A stretch of DNA of 64,000 nt from Bugulina stolonifera (Eukaryota; Bryozoa; Gymnolaemata; Cheilostomatida; Bugulidae). The translations under genes and the position numbers were made by a program. The stretch lies in assembly GCA_935421135.1 (NCBI GenBank), contig OW285192.1, forward strand, positions 11,859,501 through 11,923,500, read 5' to 3'. The notes under the pieces were generated by a model, which made no database searches, was not told the DNA's origin, and saw only the letters and a program-made list of their open reading frames with translations. Below are positions 50,682 through 61,417 of the stretch, one piece after another (position 1 is the stretch's first letter; each line of letters begins with the position of its first letter).

Positions 50682-52002
50682 CAGGGCCGTAACTTTAGGG
50701 GCGGCAGAGCGGCATGGCCGCCCCTAAATTTCAAAAAGAAGTGGGCCAAAAATGGTGTTTTTGATTTCAGGGGCATCAACTCTACGGCGGCCATAGAGTT
50801 ATCTTCTCCTATGACTGCGGCAAAGAGTTTTCCTTACTACGCATTTCGAAGGATGTAGTATAGAATAGAGTTTATGCGACACGCTACTTTCTCTACAACC
50901 CAATCAAATTATCGGATTGCTAGAAATAGCCAATCAGTATCAACAATCAGGGCAATTAGCCCTAGGCTTGTAGCTACTGATAATTGCAATTGAATACATA
51001 AAATATAAACCTAAGCCGGCTGTAGGAACTGCACAAATCTCAGACTACACAACTTGGAATTTTCCGAAGAGACTGAATAAGGCACAACTTTTCAAGTTTT
51101 ACTTACTTCTTTACAACCTCAACCCATGGCCTCCAATAGAAAGATGAACATTATATAGGCTTCCAAGTTGATTGATAGTATGTGAGCAGAGCTCATTGTT
51201 AGATTTTGTGGTTATATGAGTGATATTTTAATATTAATAAAAATAATATTCAAGTCATTTAATAATATAATAAAATTAATATAAATAACAATTAATTCTA
51301 TTTTCATTCTAATTCTTGTCAGTGTTAGTGTAGGAAAATATATTTTTGAAAATGAGAACACAAGACCTTTAGGGGTTAGTATTACCAGACTTACTCTTTT
51401 ATTTCTTGTTTCCTTATTGAATTGTTGTTATTTTGTTTCATGATAGTTATAGTAGCCTGGTCAGTAGTTTAAGTGGACTAGTCTGTACTAGTAATGTCAG
51501 ATATAGTGTGCTGAAGGTGGCCTATTTGAAATGATGATCATAATATAGGTATAATTTCTAGTTAATCTTTAGTAGTGAGGAATGATGATTTAGAAGATCA
51601 TCATCATAATATAAGACAATCAGTTTAGCCTATATTTTTTATTGTGCTCAGACTTATTCTATATATGTTTATGAAAAGCTCGGTTTAGTGTTATCCAAAT
51701 GTATCACAGCATAAAAAAATGTATGTTGTTCTAGTTTTTGCTACTTTGATGGCAATAGTACTACTAACACACATAATATCCAATTATTTTGAGCAGTAAT
51801 TTTACACCATAAGGGTCCCAAAATTGCATATCTGGGTAGTACTTTTCCAATTTTCTTCCGGGGGAGACTCCCGAACCCCCCTTGCGGGAGGGCGCTGCGC
51901 CCCTCCCGTACCCACCTCGCTCTCGCGCTCGGACGGGCCGTTGGCCTGCATCAACACCCGCCTTCTAGCCGCCCCAAAAATTTTTCAAAAGTTACGCCCC
52001 TG
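50682..52002. mobile_element. GC-rich-ended DNA transposon-like element, 1.3 kb
   Basis: The left end is CAGGGCCGTAACTTTAGGGG. The right end read inward is CAGGGGCGTAACTTTTGAAA, and GGGGCGGC recurs just inside both ends. The inner right part (51850-51985) is strikingly GC-rich in an AT-rich region. The flanks share only ATAT, so the superfamily is uncertain. A short open frame at the left end is not convincing as protein. Confidence 0.65.
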
Positions 52003-54102
52003 ATATTAGAATTATTAATCGATTATAAATAAAAATCATAATGTGCTATTGTTTTCCGGTCTTGGACACTAATTGCCATCATAACTAAGATACATACTGT
52101 AGGTGTATTTTAACATTAACTAAAATGAGGTTAGTTTACTAATTCTAATAATGTTGCATACAAACAGTTACAGAAAGGCGTATATATGAGTTGTCTACTC
52201 ATGTGCGCTGGCGGTAGGAGAATATGACTTCTGACCACATTCACTGGCACAGCATGTTAGATGTAGTGTGATTGGTTAAATAAACTGGACAGTGCAGTGT
52301 ATAATAGACATTACAGAGAGTAGACTGAGAGGGTAGTGAGAGCGTAGACTGAGAGTGTAATGCCAAGTGAGAATGAAAAGTTAAGTGACATCACCATAAT
52401 AGACTGTAGACATACACTGTAGATATGTATAGGCTACACAGTGACAAGAGCAGACAATGGCATACACGCCATATATACAACAGTACATACTATTCAAATA
52501 TATAAGCTTCTGGAAAATGATAAAATAAACTATAAAACCGAAAACAAAAAGAAGCTAATAAAACACTCAAACTAAACTACAACAGTGTGCAGCGTAGGTG
52601 TACATAATTATGCTACCAAGTAACTCATATTAATGCATACTAAGGAGCAAGGAGTTATGGAGAACAGCTACATTCTAGACTGCTGAAACAGAATCTATGC
52701 CACACAGCTTATGACATTGGAGATCAACGTGCTGACACTGACAGCCAGACCTATAGACAGCATACTACCACTACAGACTGCGTGAAGATCGTGAGTCGAA
52801 GTACTTTCACTAGTTATTTTTACTCCAATTAAACGTTATAACGGATAATTTTCATAATCCCAAAACCCCTACATTAAGTTATAAAAATGACGTACAATTA
52901 GTGAATTACATGTAAAGACCAGATGATATTTCCTTTAATCTCATCTTTTCTTGGTTAAATTCTTAAATCCCAGGTTAGGGGAAACGAGGAACTATCAGAA
53001 TTGCAGGTCTTTTTTTGTTAGTCTGATACAACTCAATCAAATATTTATACTAATAATAACTGCAATAGAATAGCAACCATATATTCAACAGGGATATAGA
53101 TTTAGATTAAAAAATGTCTTTATCTATTTTCTTAGTAACTTTCTTTTAATCAACGTGTATTAAACAAAACTGCATTTTACATATTATAATAACAACATCA
53201 TATTTTATTACTTTAGCATTACTACTTCATCATATATGCATTGTTACAAATCAACGTCTTCAAATAATCATAATGATAATTTATTTGTAGCACACTAATT
53301 TTATTTGCCAATTGCAGTTTCGCTTTAAAAGCCGGAAATTGCGTCTATTTTTAATTAACAGTGGACTGGTCGTTTTTATACTGGTAGCTTTCATTCATAC
53401 AAAGATACGGTTAAACATACTATCTTTATTCGATACATAATACTACACGCAATCCTACATTTCGAGTTGTCTGCCCACTAACATTAGTGACCTTATTGAA
53501 CAGATAACTCTCAAAATTTAACCACCAATATTGTAAGAAGAAAATAAACTTTTGCATTACTTTGGTTGTGTTACTGATTACTGTATTCTATGTGGACATT
53601 TAAAAATCTTTTGAACTGCATAAGTAACATCCTTACTATAAATAGTATCAAATCTTCACACCAATGTTTACAAAGACTACACCAAGAACACTACTTTAAT
53701 ACATGTACAATGTAACAAATATATATAATGCTAGAAGAGTTCACTTTAACATTCTAAGACCACAGGCACCATATCATTACAGTCATGCTAAAGTTCTATT
53801 TTTTTCATTAATATCAAAATATCAAATATTAAAATTCATTAATATAATTTCCTTGCATGCTAGAATGCATGGATTTAACTAAAGGCTCTATCTCTCCACA
53901 TCATCATATTATCATAGTCTTATCATATCATAATACACATGTACTATGTTGTAATCTCATAATACATCAATTATAAAATTTTATCATTGGTGCTAATAAT
54001 AGTGTCACTAAGTTACCCAAAATTTGAAGAAACAGCTTTAAAAATGTTAAAATTCAAGCACCTGTTCTGAAGTAGAATAATATAATCATTCTGTAATTTC
54101 TT
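52003..54102. other. AT-rich intergenic stretch, nothing recognised
   Basis: 2.1 kb without supported coding frames or RNA genes. It probably includes the 3' UTR of the Bcl-2-like gene at its right end. Confidence 0.5.
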
Positions 54103-57100
54103 CTATGAGATGCTACATATCTGACTGCTAACCCTTATCTTTTTAAATGGAACCAACTCTTCACCCAACTCATCTGCTAAACGTTTTTGTTTCTCTCCTA
54201 CATTTCTGTCACTTGTAGCTGGTAAATGGCAGAGTTTCCAGTCTGAACTTTTTGATTGTTCCCCTTTAGCCATTGAGACCGAAGGCCGCTTCACCAGTCG
54301 TTTAGAAAATGCACGAGTCATTAATACTACAGGAGACAATGGACGCTCCTCTGGCGGCTCCCAAAGAGAGGCTTGCCACATCTCATCAATGGTGGGATGC
54401 TCGGGTATAAATTCTCTCGTTATTTTAACGTTTGCAAGATATGTCTACAATAGAAGCTAGTTCAATGAACATGACCAAAACTCAATGCTGTAAAATACTA
54501 AAAAGTTTTCATTATAATTGTATTTTAATTTAAGTTATTTTTATAGCAAGTGTTGTACACTGGAGGTGCCATCAACAATTTTTACAATTGAAACCCAACA
54601 GGAAACTTCTGTGTTCTATTGCATTAAGACCTTGATAATGTACATGTTTGAAGTTTTGTATTTTGCTTGCATCTGTATGTACATCGCACAACACATCATT
54701 ATGTTTAGCCTTCTCAAAATTAAATGTAAATGATTTTCACATGTATACAGTACATGTATATGTATATTGTCGTCCAGTGGCAGTTATAGCAAGCAATAGA
54801 ATATAATTAGAACTAGTTTACAAGAATACCATTGAATATGTTTTGGATGATACATACCCAGCCACCTCCCATTCTGTCGATCCATTCATGGACTCCGTGC
54901 TCAGAAAAGAACTCTATAGAATAATCAGCTAACGGTTCTATCAAATCAGGACATTCTGAGATAGAAATCTGGTTTGCAAATGTTTGAATAATAGCAAGCA
55001 TCTGAAATATAGAAATATACCAGCTATGTACAAGTAATTCCACAAAATACAACTGCACAGCCGGCTATATGTACATGTGCAGGTAACTCTACAGAGTTTT
55101 AACTAGATGAACCTGGTGAGAAATTTTTTGAGACTGTTGTCAAATTAGCTGTGCTATGTAACCATATTTAACACAGTTTTAGCACATTATAGCATAATTA
55201 TACATGTATATTCCATACCACACTACCTAATAAATTTACTTTTTTATATCTTTTGAAAGCACATTTTAGTTGAGAGGCTAGCTATACAGTCATGTACTAT
55301 GCATAGTCAACCATTATTATAGTCCACCATTGTAGCATCAGAGCAGGAATTAAATACTAAATACATGATAAGAAGCATTTATATGTAGAGTTTGGGGTAA
55401 GAGCAGACAACTTGCAAAATGAAGAGAAGACAACTCTCCTTTTTTGAACATTTGAATAGTGTCGTTTCTTATCGCGTATTTAGAGAATGTTAATCCCTCA
55501 TCAGCTGCTAGCATTCTAAGTCATAGTTTGAAAAGAATCTAGTGGCAAACAACTAAGATACAATGAGTTGTATGTAGATGTTAGTAAATAATTACTTGCC
55601 AATAAAACCTTTTGCCAATTCAGCTCTTTAGATGTATTTGCAGACAGAAGTGCTCTAAAGATGGTCAGTCGTGCTTTTGCCTGGTCATCAACAAAACTGA
55701 AGAATAGAAATTCTTCGTTGAGTTTGCTGTAGAATTCTGATTTACTCAAATCTAACTTCTGACTGGCTTCTGTCGATAAAGCAATATACAAGTACATGCA
55801 TCAAGTATCACACGTGGTTGTCTTTCTGTATATAGTACTATAATCTATACTTACAGTATATTTGCCTATGTTACGTAGATACCACTAACAAATTAAATGA
55901 GCTGATAATAATTTGTAGAGCGTCAAAATGTTGTATGGTAGAGATTACCTATCGTAGTATTTCTGATAATTTAATATGCCTCAGTAGAAATTTGGTGATT
56001 AATAAAGCCTTAAAATATTTTTACTCAAAATGCATCCGGCAGTCTAAACATTACCGAACTAAGTGTACATAGAGATATAAAATTATAACTCACTGATTCT
56101 TTTCATGGCAAGATGCATGGATTGCGTAATCATATGCACTTCCTGTTGTTCTTTTAATGGAACTCCCGCATCAAGACCACACACCGCCTTAGTAAACCTT
56201 CCAGGCGCAGTCAGCATATCATCATTCATGAGGCTGTAAACACTAATATATTTATATTGTATCAGTTGTGCATGATCATCACTCCATGGCGTTCCTACGC
56301 TAAATAGCCTTAGATCTAAAGTATATACACGCGCAAAGTCTATGCACTGTATCAGACTGTATATGGAAGGCATCATTTGAATTCTTTTTTGCATAATCAA
56401 GTTGTAAAACAGAATATTTGACGTTTGATGACTTTGTAAGCTGAGGAGATATGCGAGAATGGTCTTCTCTTGTTGGATTACGCTGTAGATATATAAATTC
56501 AGACTTTGGATCTCACAATTGCCTATATTATGTCGAATTGAGTAGATCAAGTTCCTTAAAATTAAAACTGAGCGACATTAATAGTACATTGTACAATCAT
56601 ATAGCTAGCATAGGAAGGTGAATCAATGAAAAATGAAGCACATGATACATATACATAGAAAATAACAATTTGACCATAGAATATAATTTGAATTTACTAG
56701 AAATTACCAGAAATTACTAGAACATACTAGAAACTTACTAGAATTTACTAGAAATTTACTAGAAATAGGGTTGTTTGCAACATTATAGGAAGCAATCGCA
56801 CCCTGCTGGCCAGAGCTCTAAATATTCATGTGGGAGATTCGAACCTATAAAGGTCATTAGTGTGTGTTAGGAAGGTGGAAGGGCATCCAACCCATCATGT
56901 GCAAATGACCTTAAAATGACCTTACTTATTATATTCACTTGCCCTTCACTGATGATGTCGACTATCACGGCTACAGTTTCATAAAACTTCCCTTCGCCAG
57001 CAAATTTGGTTTCCCCGGACGATGAGTCGGATTCTTCAGATTCTGAACTGGACTTCCTAGGTGTACTGGCCCGGCTGGTTGGACTTGGTGGGCGAGCTGG

Positions 57101-60100
57101 TCGAACTGGATGTTCTCCCTCGACATATTTGTAGCTACACTCTCCCCTTTCAGCTATTCTCTGTGGTGCCAAAAAATTGAAATTTTGAAGACATACAAAA
57201 TGGCTAAGTTGATCAAACTTCATTCAAACACAACGACTCGTACTATAAATTTCTAGAAAATACAACATTTATGGATTGAGTTTTAAAAAATCTGAAGGAT
57301 TTTTTATTGGGATGAATTCTATGCTTCAAGACATTCTATAGTTGTACGCAGATCTGATTAAAGTGGCTTACAATAATATGTAAAGCCTTCTTCAGACTGA
57401 TGTGTGTAAATTTATCAGAAAGGTGTACAAGTATATGGCAGAAACAGGAAACTCTAGAATTGAGTAATATTGATACTGCATAGCAACATTCTCCATGGTT
57501 ATCTTTCTTTTATTGTCTTTGCAACCTACATCGAAATTTCAGGCACAGGCCGACTTGCTGAGGATTTTTCTGGCCCAGTTCCATCACAGGATTGTGAATA
57601 CACCGGCCTGGGCCAAAAGCAAAATCTTCATTTTCATGCAAAAAACCCAGGTGCTCCAATGAGCTAAAGATGGTTTTCTCCGACCAAGCAAAATCTCAGG
57701 TCAATAGCCCTTTGGGATTTCTATTTGCTACCTTGGTCGGTCTAAAAAGTGGCAAAGATACTATTTGTGTGCGGCCTTAGCATATGTTCCTACTACTCAG
57801 TTGAAACCTTTGTAATATCTGAAATCTCTAAGATTATTATTAATATAATACTTACATCCCTTTCACGATTTCGAAAATGTTCTAGGGCGTTGATGATCCG
57901 CTCATATTCTTCAGGATTGTTTTCTTGTTCTTGTGGGAGATAGTCGGCTTCCTGCTCTTGCTGTCGAGGGTTGTTTGCTGGCTCTTGTTGTCGGAAATCA
58001 TCTTCCGGCACCCATGAATCTGCAAATTTTCTCTCCTCTTCTGTCAGCAGTTTCGGTATCATGGACTCGGCAATAGGCAGGTTTACTAAATGCTCCTTTA
58101 ATACCAATATGCATTAAAGATGTAACGTATTACACTGTGCAATATATACATGTAGACCGTGCCCATAAACTGGACCAGGACAGGATGTGTTCTCAAGAAG
58201 ACAGCTTTCATAAAGTTTGCATTAGCAAAGCTATGCTACACGCTCAATATTATTAGTGCAGTGATAGATATACAACATACATGTACATGTAATATGCAGT
58301 GTATAACATGTATTTCCATAATATTAAATATGAAATTTCCTCATAGCCATAGCTTGAAGGTCGATCTCTAAATTATTTAGTTGCTTATAAGTTTATGTGA
58401 AACAGAACGTTGTAAAGTTAAAGCGTTTGTCAAACACCTATAAGTTTTATAATTATTAGGAGCAGGTGCTCTTAATGCATTATTGCGCAAACTGTAAATA
58501 AGAATTTATATACAATCACCAGTTTGAAATAATACTTGCTATTTAATGCATGCCTTACCCATCCTGATCCTTTAGTAGTTATCCAATCATGCACACCGTG
58601 CTCGAAAAAGAATTCCAAACTGTAGGAGGCTAGAAGATGCATCGCCCGAGCTGTTACTATATTGTGTGATGCTGTAAAAGCTATCCAATTTATCATTGTC
58701 AGCATCTGAAGCATAGCAAATATCATCTCAGATTTTTAATAAATTACGATGTATTCTGTTGGTAGCTGCAGTCCAGTGCAGTGCAGTCTTAATAGGATTG
58801 ACTGGCGCTGACTGGCGCTGACTGCCGCTAAAGGTCCAGTTAAAACACAAATGGATCTAATCAGCTATTAGATCAGTCTCATAACATATTCAAAATCTTA
58901 CAAGTTCACATGACTGCAAAGCAGGAAGCTAAAGCTGTCTGAAGAACCATCAGGCAGAATAAAAAAAACCAATTGATAAGAAGGGGTTCGCCATTTTTTG
59001 TCCTTATACAATGTATATAAAATTTATGATGTTTTTATGCCATGATATTTTATACTTTTACTGGATACATAATCTACGTTTTTTATTTATTTGTGTTTTA
59101 TCTAAACACTGAGAGTTTGCAAAAAGATGATGCTATTCATTATTCCCCGGTTTACCATTTGCATGTCAACCAGAGGGCTCTAGAATACAAATATTTATTA
59201 ATGTTTGGGGTGTACTCCGTGTTCAACTAGTTGGAAGTAAACAATCTTACAACCAATTAGATTTGACGTACCATTAAAACCTTTGTCCAATTAAGAGAGC
59301 TAGCTTCTCCTCTAACATTTACAAACTCCCTGAACAGAGTAAGCCGTCCTACTTCTTCATCAGATGTGGAGAGGAGATACTTCAAAGACATCTCCTTCAT
59401 GTAGCTCGCATATAGTTTCCGTTTGTTAGCAGTTATATCTGTAAGTACAACACGCCACAGGTGTGATACCAGAGGTGTGATACCAGAGGTGTGATACCAG
59501 AGGTGTGATACCAGAGGTGTGATACCAGAGGTGTGATACCAGAGGTGTGATACCAGAGGTGTGATACCAGAGGTGTGATACCAGAGGTGTGATACCAGAG
59601 GTGTGATACCAGAGGTGTGATACCAGAGGTGTGATACCAGAAGTGTGATACCAGAGGTGTGATACCAGAGGTGTGATACCAGAAGCGTGAAGTACATGTA
59701 TATAGCATACTATCTCAGATCTATTTATCAGTGCGGAGTCTTTGGCTTCGTCACTCGTGCAACATTCTAGTGAGCACGCTTGCCAAGTAGTGTCCAGATT
59801 TTGTCAGGACATCCCCTGGTTTTTGTGACTGTCCCTACTAATTTTCCAGCTGTCCTGATTTTTTATCTATGGTGGAAATGTTACCAAACCTCACAAAACA
59901 CAAGATACAGCTTAAGATAAGCCATTTACATTGAAGAAAACATCTTACGAAACTACTAAATAGTGCTAAATGGATAATTTGATACTCTTAGTGACAAGGT
60001 GACAAGTTCTATTTAAATAATGTACATCCAAACTATGGCGAGGGATTCCGGTTCTTGTCCAGGGATTTTGAGCTAAAAAGTCCAGATTTTTTGCTCTTGC

Positions 60101-61417
60101 TCCTTGGTAAGTATGCTAGTGAGTAGTATAATGTACTGTTAGGTGCAGTACTGGAGAAACTTGGATAGCTTTAGTTCCTTGTTTGTGGTCGGGGTTTGGG
60201 GTAAGGGCGGTCAACCAGCAAAATATAGAGAAGACAACTTCTCCTGCTTAATTTTTGGCGAAGAACACAGACTATCTCAAATTTCTCCACTTCTGCACCT
60301 AACTCGGAATTTTTAGGATGTGTGGATACACTGTGCATAAAAATTTGGAGAGAAAAGTTTTGCTTTCTAGTAAATGCAATCCGCTATTACTACAAGTCAG
60401 AAACAATTATCATTAATGGCCACCATTCGAACATATATTGTAATGTATAGTTAATGCAGACATTTGATGAGCCTGCTTGATCATACACGTAGGGATATGC
60501 CGTGGTAGATGCTCAGGCTGTGGTAGATACTCACGCTGTGGTAGATGCTCACGCTGTGGTAGATGTACACGCTGTAGTAAAAGCACATGTATGTATTGGT
60601 GTAGAAGTACTCACACTTAGTAAACGTTTGCAAGTATAACCGATATTCAATGCTATAGCTTACATGGTGATATATTTACAAATGCTAGATTATTTTCCTA
60701 ATAATTTGTTCATCAGCATATTATATATTTTCAAATGTACATTGTACATTGTTATTGTAGTTATAAAAACGTTATTGACAGCAGCACTACATACAATGTA
60801 CAGTGGAACTAGCTAATGACAATATTGTTTTACCATCATATAAAATTTTGTACGTACAGCTTTTTTCGATCCGTAACAGTGCCTTGAGCACAGCTTCCTC
60901 AATGTTCTCTATTTTCTTCTCTGCTGATCTTGGAAAAGAAGGCTCAAACTCAACCAAGCCGTCCAAGAATGTGTAGCGATCTTCTTCTGATAAATTATCA
61001 TTATAGTCAATTCTGAATAAAATGACAACGAATACGTAAATCCGTCTTTGACTTGACTCGCCTCCAAAAATTTACTTGTTGACTTGAACTCTGACTTAGA
61101 CCGAGCTCTGCTTGTCACCTATTTAGGTCACTGTTTGCAATTAATTTAATTGAATTTATCGTAGGCATAACACACTAAAATGTACATAATTGTGTAACAA
61201 AGACATTATTACATGACATAATCATTATATATCCTGAAAACAATTTAGAATTGTCCTCTCTGAATTAAATAGATTCATCAGAGGACAACTTCGAACTATC
61301 AAATTCAATGAGGGGCAATGAATATGATTGCTTTGCTTACCCACAAAAGATCACATGACAGATCACCTGGGCAGTTTCATAAGCATTATATTCTTCTTTC
61401 TCCAAGGCAGCCGACAT
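54103..61417 (-). CDS. Bcl-2-like protein with two tandem Bcl-2 domains (10 exons, 599 aa in best model)
   Basis: Exons in order: 61417-61341, 61012-60858, 59438-59272, 58705-58559, 58095-57856, 57160-56943, 56233-56094, 55769-55600, 55001-54858, 54444-54103 (1,800 nt, phases agree). Domain 1 (~1-215) has a BH4/alpha1-like YETAQVICHVI, BH1-like SSLNWTKVL (~124-132) and BH2-like HDWITTKGSGW ending at Trp182. A Gln/Glu-rich and then Ser/Pro-rich linker follows. Domain 2 (~315-530) repeats YETVAVIVDII, KELNWQKVL (~430-437) and HEWIDRMGGGW ending at Trp486. The NW-to-WI distance (~47 residues) is close to that in Bcl-xL. An intron follows the BH2 Trp in both domains, as in vertebrate BCL2. The usual BH1 Gly-Arg is Thr/Gln-Lys, the BH3 Gly-Asp is missing, and there is no C-terminal anchor. 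The role in apoptosis is inferred. Alternatively these are two adjacent genes, since an in-frame ATG lies at 57223 just before exon 6 and exon 5 can read to a stop at 57793. Confidence 0.72.
55594..55599 (-). other. GC-type splice donor after exon 8 (TTG|GCAAGT)
   Basis: The phase-0 join to exon 9 needs a GC donor here. GCAAGT is the usual consensus for GC-AG introns. The homologous donor in domain 1 is GTACGT. Confidence 0.7.
56790..56915 (+). mobile_element. tRNA-derived SINE, same tail as the 9.3-kb copy, in the Bcl-2-like gene
   Basis: A B-box-like GATTCGAACC is followed by AAGGTCATTAGTG and the 16-mer GGAAGGGCATCCAACC (56877-56892), in the same order as the 9.26-9.43-kb copy. It lies in intron 6, antisense to the gene, within ~30 bp of the exon-6 donor. 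Confidence 0.7.
56937..56942 (-). other. GC-type splice donor after exon 6 (GG|GCAAGT)
   Basis: It is the homologue of the domain-1 donor GG|GTAAGC and gives the same phase 2. A canonical GTAAGG donor 17 bp downstream (56920-56925) would instead need an acceptor 82 bp upstream of exon 7 (exon start 56315), giving a longer exon. Confidence 0.6.
59455..59690 (-). repeat. Minisatellite, 14-bp unit, ~16 copies, abutting exon 3 of the Bcl-2-like gene
   Basis: The unit is GGTGTGATACCAGA (plus strand), nearly invariant. It starts about 16 bp from the exon-3 acceptor. The 14-bp period keeps frames open and gives a spurious 14-residue protein repeat. Confidence 0.97.
59775..60115. mobile_element. Non-autonomous hAT-like element, 341 bp, in the Bcl-2-like gene
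   Basis: The ends CACGCTTGCCAAG and (inward) CATACTTACCAAG match at 10 of 13 bases. An exact 8-bp duplication CTAGTGAG flanks them at 59767-59774 and 60116-60123. No coding capacity was seen. Confidence 0.75.
60488..60585 (+). repeat. Tandem repeat, 18-bp unit, ~5 copies
   Basis: The unit is CACGCTGTGGTAGATGCT with a few changes, in intron 2 of the Bcl-2-like gene. Confidence 0.9.

Noticed and set aside
59257..59708. Minus-strand frames with repeated SGITPLVSHLWYHT-like units
   Set aside because: They result from the 14-bp minisatellite next to exon 3 of the Bcl-2-like gene.
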